DNA of 21,414 nucleotides from JBDHZK01 sp039811865 (GTDB taxonomy: Bacteria > Actinomycetota > Actinomycetes > Propionibacteriales > Propionibacteriaceae). The notes under the pieces are model-generated. The model was not told the origin of the DNA. It ran no database searches and saw nothing but the letters and a program-made list of their open reading frames with translations. Position numbers and translations under genes: made by a program. The stretch spans positions 1-21,414 of the forward strand of contig JBDHZK010000033.1 in the NCBI GenBank assembly GCA_039811865.1. The letters are read 5' to 3'. Below are positions 16,272-21,414 of the stretch, one piece after another (within the stretch, counting starts at the first letter, position 1; the number at the start of each line of letters is the position of its first letter).

Positions 16272-16993
16272 CAGAACTCCCCCTCGACCGGCGCGGGAGC
16301 GCTCCAGTGATTCTCGGCGGCCACCATCAGACCCAGCAGGGACGCCTCGCCCGCGGTCGGGCCCTCGTCCGCGCGGCCGTCCGGGAAGCCGGCCAGGACG
16401 CGCTCGGCCTCGCGCCAAGACGTGATCTGCGCGCCGCGCGTGGACGACACCGCCTCGCCCTCGGCGAGGGCGTCCAGCATCTGCCGGGCCGAGTCGGGGG
16501 TCATGTTGTCCATGAACTCCCAGTTGACCGTCATCACCGGGGCGAAGTCGCAGGCGGCGTTGCATTCGATCCGCTCCAGCGAGAACAGCCCGTCGGAGGT
16601 GGTCTCGTCCGGTTCGATGCCGAGGTGCTCGCCGACGGCGTCCAGGAGCTGGTCGCCACCCATCACCGCGCACAAGGCGGTGGTGCAGACGCCGACCAGG
16701 TGTTTGCCGCACGGCTTGCGGCGATACATCGTGTAGAAGGTCGCCACGCCGGAAACCTGTGCGTTGGTGATGCCCAGGACGTCGGCGCAGGCCTGGATGC
16801 CCGCCGGGCTGACCCGGCCGTCCACGCTTTGCACCAGATGCAGCATCGGCAGCAGCGCCGAGCGGGCCTGCGGGTAGCGTCCGGCGATCTCGGTCAGTTC
16901 GGCGATGGTGTCGGCGTCGATGTTGGTGGACGGGTCGTCGGTGTCCACCCCGCCGGAGTCGGGAAAGTACGACCTGAACTCGTGGCCGCTCAC
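16271..16993 (-). CDS. nuoE: NADH-quinone oxidoreductase subunit E (2Fe-2S)
   Basis: The 240-residue subunit holds cluster N1a beside the FMN of NuoF. Ligands are Cys103 and Cys108 (CTTALC) and Cys144 and Cys148 (CNAAC), with the same spacing as Cys92/97/133/137 of the Escherichia coli protein. The preceding helical part (about 25-90), with PQARSALLPMLHLVQ and ATFYTMY, is the usual thioredoxin-like entry. It is longer at the C-terminus than the 166-residue enterobacterial version, by a tail of about 60 residues. The GTG at 16993 was chosen because it forms a GTGA overlap with the nuoD stop and GGGGGTG lies before it. An upstream ATG at 17068 would add 25 Arg/Gly-rich shadow residues. Confidence 0.96.
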   Translation of the reverse strand: MSGHEFRSYFPDSGGVDTDDPSTNIDADTIAELTEIAGRYPQARSALLPMLHLVQSVDGRVSPAGIQACADVLGITNAQVSGVATFYTMYRRKPCGKHLVGVCTTALCAVMGGDQLLDAVGEHLGIEPDETTSDGLFSLERIECNAACDFAPVMTVNWEFMDNMTPDSARQMLDALAEGEAVSSTRGAQITSWREAERVLAGFPDGRADEGPTAGEASLLGLMVAAENHWSAPAPVEGEF

Positions 16994-18333
16994 CGGTCCA
17001 CACCCCCCATCACCGGGTCGAGGCTGCCGACGGCCACGACGACGTCGGAGATCATCCCGCCCTCGCACTGCACGGGCACAGACTGCAGGTGGTTGAAGCC
17101 CGGGTCGCGGAAGTGGGCGCGGAACGGACGCGTGCCGCCGTCCGACACCACATGGCAGGCCAGCTCGCCCTTGGGGCTTTCGATCGGGACGTATGCCTGG
17201 CCGGGCGGCACCCGGAAGCCCTCGGTGACGATCTTGAAGTGGTGGATCAGGGCCTCCATCGACTCACCCATGATGTGTTTGATGTGCTCGTTGCTGTTGC
17301 CCTGGCCGTCGGGGCCGAGGGTCAGTTGGGCGGGCCAGGCGATCTTGGGATCGGCCACCATCACCGGCTGGCCGGCGGTCTGCTCCAGGCGGTCGGCGCA
17401 CTGTTCGACGATGCGCAGGCTTTGCCACATCTCCTCAAGCCGGACGCGGAAGCGGCCGTAGGCGTCCGAGGTGTCCCAGGTGACGACATCGAAGTCGTAG
17501 GTCTCGTACCCGCAGTAGGGCTGCTTGACGCGCAGGTCCCAGTCGTAGCCGGTGGCGCGCAGGGGCGGGCCGGTGACGCCGAGGGCGAAGCAGGCGGCGA
17601 GGTCCTGGTAGGCGATGTCGCACATGCGGGCCTTGAAGATCGGGTTCTCGTTGCAGAACGCCGCGTACTCGGGCAGGTGCTTGTGCAGCCAGCCGATCAG
17701 GTCGCGCAGGTGGCTGATGCCAGTCTCGGGCAGGTCGTTGGCCACCCCGCCGGGACGAATGTAGGCGTGGTTCATCCGCAGCCCGGTGACGGCCTCGAGG
17801 AAGTCGAGGATCATCTCCCGCTCGCGGAAGCCGATCGTCATCACCGTCAGCGCGCCGATCTCCATGCCCCCGGTGCCGATGGCGACCAGGTGGGACGAGA
17901 TCCGGTTCAACTCCATCATCAGCACGCGGATGATGTTCGCCCGCTCGGGGATGTCGTCGGAGATGCCCAGCAGCCGCTCGACGCTGAGGCAGTAGGCGAC
18001 CTCGTTGAACAGGGGCGCGACGTAGTCCATGCGCGTCACGAACGCCACGCCCTGGGTGTAGTTGCGGTACTCCATGTTCTTCTCGATGCCGGTGTGCAAG
18101 AAGCCGATGCCGGGCCGGATCGAGGTGACCGTCTCGCCGTCGCATTCCAGGATCAGGCGCAAGACGCCGTGCGTGGACGGATGCTGCGGGCCCATGTTGA
18201 CCACTAGCACCTCGTCGCCGCGTTCGGCCTGCTCGGCCGCGATCTCGGCCCAGTCGCCGCCGACGGCGGTGTAGACCGTGCCCTCGGTCTCCTCGCCCGG
18301 GGCGGCGTAGAAGTCGACGGTGCCCGCGCTCAT
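16990..18333 (-). CDS. nuoD: NADH-quinone oxidoreductase subunit D (quinone site)
   Basis: The 447-residue 49-kDa-type subunit forms the quinone-reduction pocket with NuoB. It is separate from NuoC, unlike the fused NuoCD of enterobacteria. GPQHPSTHGVLRL (48-60) carries His55, the counterpart of Thermus His38, and RMDYVAPLF carries Tyr104, the counterpart of Tyr87; the 49-residue distance is the same. These two residues contact the quinone head. The family signature FLHTGIEKNMEYRNYTQ follows. An N-terminal extension of about 40 polar residues precedes the conserved core. The ATG at 18333 overlaps the nuoC stop by 4 nt (ATGA) with AGGAG upstream. The stop overlaps nuoE. Confidence 0.98.
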   Translation of the reverse strand: MSAGTVDFYAAPGEETEGTVYTAVGGDWAEIAAEQAERGDEVLVVNMGPQHPSTHGVLRLILECDGETVTSIRPGIGFLHTGIEKNMEYRNYTQGVAFVTRMDYVAPLFNEVAYCLSVERLLGISDDIPERANIIRVLMMELNRISSHLVAIGTGGMEIGALTVMTIGFREREMILDFLEAVTGLRMNHAYIRPGGVANDLPETGISHLRDLIGWLHKHLPEYAAFCNENPIFKARMCDIAYQDLAACFALGVTGPPLRATGYDWDLRVKQPYCGYETYDFDVVTWDTSDAYGRFRVRLEEMWQSLRIVEQCADRLEQTAGQPVMVADPKIAWPAQLTLGPDGQGNSNEHIKHIMGESMEALIHHFKIVTEGFRVPPGQAYVPIESPKGELACHVVSDGGTRPFRAHFRDPGFNHLQSVPVQCEGGMISDVVVAVGSLDPVMGGVDR

Positions 18334-19013
18334 CGGTAGCTCCTGCGCTGGTCGGGGGGCGGGACGACCGCACCCTTGTACTCCACGGGGATACCGCCGA
18401 GCGGGTAGTCCTTGCGCTGCGGGTGGCCGACCCAGTCGTCCGGCATCAGGATGCGGGTCAGGGCGGGATGGCCGTCGAAGACGACGCCGAACATGTCCCA
18501 GGTTTCGCGCTCGTGCCAGTCGGCCATCGGGTAGGTGTCGACCACCGACGGCACGTGCGGGTCGGCGTCCGAGCAGGACGTCTCCACGCGCAGCCGGCGG
18601 TTGTGGGTCATCGACTGCAGGTGGTAGACGACGTGCAGTTCGGCGTCGGCGTCGAATGGGTAGTTGACGCCGGAGACGCTCGCGCAGAACTCGAAGCGCA
18701 GCAGCGCGTCGTCGCGCAGCGTCCGCATCACTTCACAGACGCGCTCGCGGGTCACGTGGAACGTCAGCTCGCCGCGGTCGACGATGACGCGCGCCACAGC
18801 GTCCGGGAGGAGTTCGACGAGCCGGTCGTAGATGGCGTCGAAGTAGCCGCCGAAGGGACGCTCGGACTCACCCGGGAACTGGATCGGGCGCACCATCCGC
18901 CCGTAGCCGGAGGTGTCGCCGGGGCCGTCCGACCACATGCCGTGGCGGACGGCGATCGTCTCCCCCGCGCCCGGGGTGAGCGGCGCCAGCGCGCCGGGAT
19001 TAGGCTCGGTCAC
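18330..19013 (-). CDS. nuoC: NADH-quinone oxidoreductase subunit C
   Basis: The 227-residue 30-kDa-type subunit is a scaffold of the peripheral arm with no cofactor. The C-terminal half holds the signature ERETWDMFGVVFDGHPALTRILMPDDWVGHPQRKDYPLGG-like region, visible in segments such as RETWDMFG and HPQRKDYPL. The N-terminal 60 residues are Pro/Gly-rich and typical of actinobacteria. The GTG at 19013 was chosen because it makes a GTGA overlap with the nuoB stop and AAGGGG lies about 10 nt upstream. The open frame to 19460 is the nuoB shadow. The stop overlaps nuoD. Confidence 0.96.
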   Translation of the reverse strand: MTEPNPGALAPLTPGAGETIAVRHGMWSDGPGDTSGYGRMVRPIQFPGESERPFGGYFDAIYDRLVELLPDAVARVIVDRGELTFHVTRERVCEVMRTLRDDALLRFEFCASVSGVNYPFDADAELHVVYHLQSMTHNRRLRVETSCSDADPHVPSVVDTYPMADWHERETWDMFGVVFDGHPALTRILMPDDWVGHPQRKDYPLGGIPVEYKGAVVPPPDQRRSYR

Positions 19014-19567
19014 CGCATCAGCCCCTTCAACTCGATGGTGGGCGTCGCGGCCAGCGCGGCCTTCTCGGCGGCGTCTTGGGCCTCGATCTCGTTGGCGCCC
19101 ATGGGCCGCTTGGCGACGATGTTCTTGCGGAGCTTGAACATGGCGTCGATCAGCATGTCCGGACGCGGCGGGCAGCCGGGCACGTACATGTCGACCGGGA
19201 CGATGTGGTCGCCGCCCTGCACGATCGCATAGTTGTTGAACATGCCGCCGGTGGAGGCGCACACGCCCATCGCGATCACCCATTTGGGGTTGGGCATCTG
19301 GTCGTAGACCTGGCGCAGGACGGGGGCCATCTTCTGGCTGACCCGTCCGGAGATGATCATCAGGTCGGCCTGGCGCGGGGAGGCCCGGAAGACCTCCTGC
19401 CCCCAGCGGCCCGAATCGAAGCGCGGCGCGCCGTAGGACATCATCTCGATCGCGCAACACGCCAGCCCGAACGTCGCCGGCCAGAAGGACGCCTGCCGCA
19501 TCCAGCCGAACAGGCCCTCCATGGTGGTCAGCAAGACGCCCTGGGGGATCTTGTCCTCAAGCCCCAT
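19010..19567 (-). CDS. nuoB: NADH-quinone oxidoreductase subunit B (cluster N2)
   Basis: The 185-residue PSST-type subunit carries cluster N2, the last electron carrier before quinone. The unusual adjacent ligands Cys37-Cys38 (FGLACCAIEMM) and the two others, Cys103 (GVCASTGGMF) and Cys132 (VPGCPPRP), are all present. The ATG at 19567 follows the nuoA stop by 3 nt; GGGAG lies about 7 nt upstream inside the end of nuoA. The C-terminal 30 residues are Ala/Glu/Lys-rich and variable. The stop overlaps nuoC. Confidence 0.98.
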   Translation of the reverse strand: MGLEDKIPQGVLLTTMEGLFGWMRQASFWPATFGLACCAIEMMSYGAPRFDSGRWGQEVFRASPRQADLMIISGRVSQKMAPVLRQVYDQMPNPKWVIAMGVCASTGGMFNNYAIVQGGDHIVPVDMYVPGCPPRPDMLIDAMFKLRKNIVAKRPMGANEIEAQDAAEKAALAATPTIELKGLMR

Positions 19568-19570
19568 AGC

Positions 19571-19930
19571 TCACTCCCAGTTCAGGCCGCCGCGGCGGAG
19601 CACGTAGTAGTAGGCGATGAAGACCGTCACCACGAACAGGGCCATCTCGACGAGGGCGAACAGGCCCATCTGGTCGAAGCTGACGGCCCACGGATACAGG
19701 AAGACGATCTCGATGTCGAAGACGATGAACAGCATCGCGGTGATGTAGTACTTCACCGGGAACCGGCCGCCGCCGACGGGCTGCGGGGTGGGATCGATGC
19801 CGCACTCGTAGGTGTCGTACTTGGCGCGGTTGTAGCGCGCCGGGCCGACCAGCACGCTGAGCAGGACGGAGACGGCCAGGAAGCCGGCAGCCAAGGCCAA
19901 GATGCCCAGCAGCGGAACGTAGGGACTCAT
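19571..19930 (-). CDS. nuoA: NADH-quinone oxidoreductase subunit A
   Basis: The 119-residue membrane subunit has three helices (about 5-29, 61-80 and 89-110). The loop between the first two carries YECG (41-44), the conserved cysteine loop that closes over the quinone site. FDIE (71-74) in helix 2 holds the conserved acidic pair, as in Escherichia coli NuoA. The ATG at 19930 has AGAGGAAG about 11 nt upstream, a somewhat long spacing. It lies 43 nt after the reductase gene with no terminator between, so co-transcription is likely. Confidence 0.97.
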   Translation of the reverse strand: MSPYVPLLGILALAAGFLAVSVLLSVLVGPARYNRAKYDTYECGIDPTPQPVGGGRFPVKYYITAMLFIVFDIEIVFLYPWAVSFDQMGLFALVEMALFVVTVFIAYYYVLRRGGLNWE

Positions 19931-19973
19931 CGGCGAACCCGCTTCCTCTCACTAATGGCTACTGGCCGGGCGG

Positions 19974-21305
19974 TCATGCCGCGGGCGCCAGTCGGGTCAG
20001 GGCGGTGATGACCTTGTCCATCGCATCACCGTCGCGGGTGTCGTACAAGCCCGCCAGCAGCTTCAGCACGAATCGCATCAGCGTCTTGCGGGGCAGCCCG
20101 TAGCGGGTGCAGATGCGCATGATCTCGGGGTGACCGATCAGGCGGACGAAGTAGCCGCCCAGGCGGTAGTAGCCGCCCAGTTCGGCCTTGAGGCGGGTCG
20201 GGTAGCCCTGCAGGGCGCGCTCGGCGCTGGACGTCCCGGCGCCGCGATAGTGGGCGTCCGCGATGGCGGTAGCGGCCAGTTCGGCCGACTCCATCGCGTA
20301 GGCGATGCCCTCGCCGTTGAACGGGTTGACCATGCCGCCGGCGTCCCCGACGAGCAGCAGGCCGCGGTGGTAGGCGGGCTGCCGGTTGAAGCCCATCGGC
20401 AGCGCCGCGCCGCGGATTTGGCCGTGTTGGTTAGCCGGGGTGAAGCCCCATTCGGGCGGGGTGTTGGCGAGCCAGCGGTTCATCAGGTCGCGGTAGTCGG
20501 TCTTGCCGAAGGCCGAGGAGGTGTTCAGGATGCCGAGGCCGACGTTGCAGGTGCCGTCCCCCATGCCGAAGACCCAGCCGTAGCCGGGCAGCAGCTTGGA
20601 CTGGTTCGGCTTGCCGTCCCAAAGTTCCAGCCACGACTCGAGGTAGTTGTCGTTGGTGCGGGGGCTGTCGTAGTAGGCGCGGACGGCCACGCCCATCGGA
20701 CGGTCGTCTCGCTTGGTCAGGCCCATCGCGACCGAAAGGCGGGAGGAGTTGCCGTCCGCAGCGACGACGAAGGGGGCGCGGAACGTGCGCCCGTCCTTGG
20801 TCTTGACGCCGACGATCCGCTCGCCGGCCAGGACGGGCTCGACGACGTTGGCGCCCTGGATCAGCTTCGCCCCGCCGGCCACGGCGTGCCGGGCGAGCAG
20901 GTCGTCGAAGTCGGCGCGCGGGCGGACCAGGCCGTAGGAGGGGAAGTCGGCCAGCTCGGGCCAGTCCAGCTCGAACGGTTCGGCGCGTCCGCCGTAGACA
21001 CGAAGGCCCAAGTTGTGCAGCCAGCCGGCCTGCTCGGAGGTGTCGATGCCCAGGCGGATCAGTTGCTTCGTGGCCCGCGGCGTCAGGCCGTCCCCGCAGA
21101 CCTTCTCGCGCGGAAAGTGCGACTTTTCCAGCAGGACGACGTCCAGGCCGCGGTCGGCCAGGTAGCGCGCGGCGGTCGATCCGCCCGGCCCGGCGCCGAC
21201 GACGATGACGTCGCTATCGAGCGTTGTGCTGGTGGATTCGGGCGCCGATTCCGGTGCCGGGGTAGCAGCGACCGCCTCACTGACCCCAGGCGGGGTTTGG
21301 GACAT
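19974..21305 (-). CDS. Geranylgeranyl-reductase-family FAD oxidoreductase (MenJ-like)
   Basis: The 443-residue flavoprotein belongs to the family that saturates isoprenoid double bonds. Visible parts are the N-terminal dinucleotide motif GAGPGGS (37-43), the acidic strand end LLEK, the family's KVCGDGLTPR (68-77), and the FAD-binding GDAGGMVNPFNGEGI (320-334). In mycobacteria a member of this family, MenJ, reduces one double bond of the menaquinone tail; the position ahead of complex I and the polyprenyl synthase behind it suggest the same here, but archaeal-lipid-type or other isoprenoid substrates cannot be excluded. Residues 1-30 are an Ala/Pro/Ser/Thr-rich extension without a signal peptide. 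I chose the ATG at 21305 because GGGAG lies 7 nt before it; the ATG at 21311 is only 1 nt from that site. It is the first gene of the operon. Confidence 0.88.
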   Translation of the reverse strand: MSQTPPGVSEAVAATPAPESAPESTSTTLDSDVIVVGAGPGGSTAARYLADRGLDVVLLEKSHFPREKVCGDGLTPRATKQLIRLGIDTSEQAGWLHNLGLRVYGGRAEPFELDWPELADFPSYGLVRPRADFDDLLARHAVAGGAKLIQGANVVEPVLAGERIVGVKTKDGRTFRAPFVVAADGNSSRLSVAMGLTKRDDRPMGVAVRAYYDSPRTNDNYLESWLELWDGKPNQSKLLPGYGWVFGMGDGTCNVGLGILNTSSAFGKTDYRDLMNRWLANTPPEWGFTPANQHGQIRGAALPMGFNRQPAYHRGLLLVGDAGGMVNPFNGEGIAYAMESAELAATAIADAHYRGAGTSSAERALQGYPTRLKAELGGYYRLGGYFVRLIGHPEIMRICTRYGLPRKTLMRFVLKLLAGLYDTRDGDAMDKVITALTRLAPAA

Positions 21306-21332
21306 CTGCATGCTCCCTGGATCGACGTTTGA

Positions 21333-21384
21333 CCGGCCCGGCGTCCGGGCTGCCAGCAGTCTAGGCCCTAGTTACTCCGGGCCT
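21333..21384 (-). promoter_or_regulatory. Probable promoter/leader region of the reductase-nuo operon
   Basis: This gap precedes the first operon gene. It holds a perfect 11-bp palindrome CTAGGCCCTAG (21361-21371), an AGGCCC-N10-GGGCCT inverted repeat (21363-21384), and a small hairpin GCCCGG-CGT-CCGGGC (21336-21350). On the minus strand TAACTA (21374-21369) and TAGACT (21363-21358) fit the TAnnnT form of a -10 box, but no good -35 box lies 16-18 nt upstream of either. The operon promoter must be here or further right, beyond the window. The palindrome overlapping the -10 candidates could be an operator. Confidence 0.35.
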
Positions 21385-21414
21385 TGTTTCGGTCCGATCG
21401 GGTGGAGTGGCGAG

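Noticed and set aside
1..21414. Search for tRNA, rRNA, CRISPR arrays, insertion-sequence ends, toxin-antitoxin pairs or defence genes.
   Set aside because: None could be supported; the window is core metabolism with tightly packed genes and no repeated spacers, transposase motifs or unusual base composition.

Overview
The window is a high-GC stretch (about two-thirds G+C by eye) from an actinomycete-type bacterium. The evidence is the GC-rich codon use, frequent GTG starts, the actinobacterial form of the complex I genes (long tails on NuoH, NuoI and NuoJ; Cys/His ligands for N1b, N4, N5 and N7 in NuoG), and menaquinone-type lipid genes at both ends of the complex I cluster. A propionibacterium-like lineage is possible, but I cannot fix the family from sequence alone. 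All complete genes are on the minus strand. The only plus-strand gene is a truncated one at the left edge.

Read in the direction of transcription (right to left), 21305 to 2065 looks like one long transcription unit. It starts with a geranylgeranyl-reductase-family flavoprotein (19974-21305), followed 43 nt later by the complete 14-gene operon nuoA to nuoN (19930 down to 4498) for the proton-pumping NADH:menaquinone oxidoreductase. A long-chain polyprenyl diphosphate synthase (3477-4457) follows, then an amidase-signature hydrolase (2065-3507) whose GTG start lies inside the synthase gene. Most nuo junctions overlap by 1 or 4 nt, so translation is probably coupled along the operon. The genes make the proton pump and, at the two ends, two enzymes likely to build and partly saturate the isoprenoid tail of its quinone substrate.

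Left of the operon lie a YceI-family gene (1408-1953), with its own promoter candidate overlapped by two dyads, and a strong GC-rich hairpin behind it. Next is an unrecognised membrane protein with a Pro/Ser/Thr-rich outer tail (395-1162). Convergent with it, at the left edge, is the C-terminal end of a serine beta-lactamase-like hydrolase (2-331). No gap exceeds 300 nt; the largest is 1163-1407.

I see no RNA gene, CRISPR array, insertion sequence or phage remnant, and no convincing undescribed multi-gene system. The observations most worth a second look are: an apparently over-represented octamer palindrome (GGACGTCC, 11 hand-counted copies); the dyads over the yceI promoter; the lipid-quinone genes joined to the complex I operon; and the unrecognised surface-type protein.
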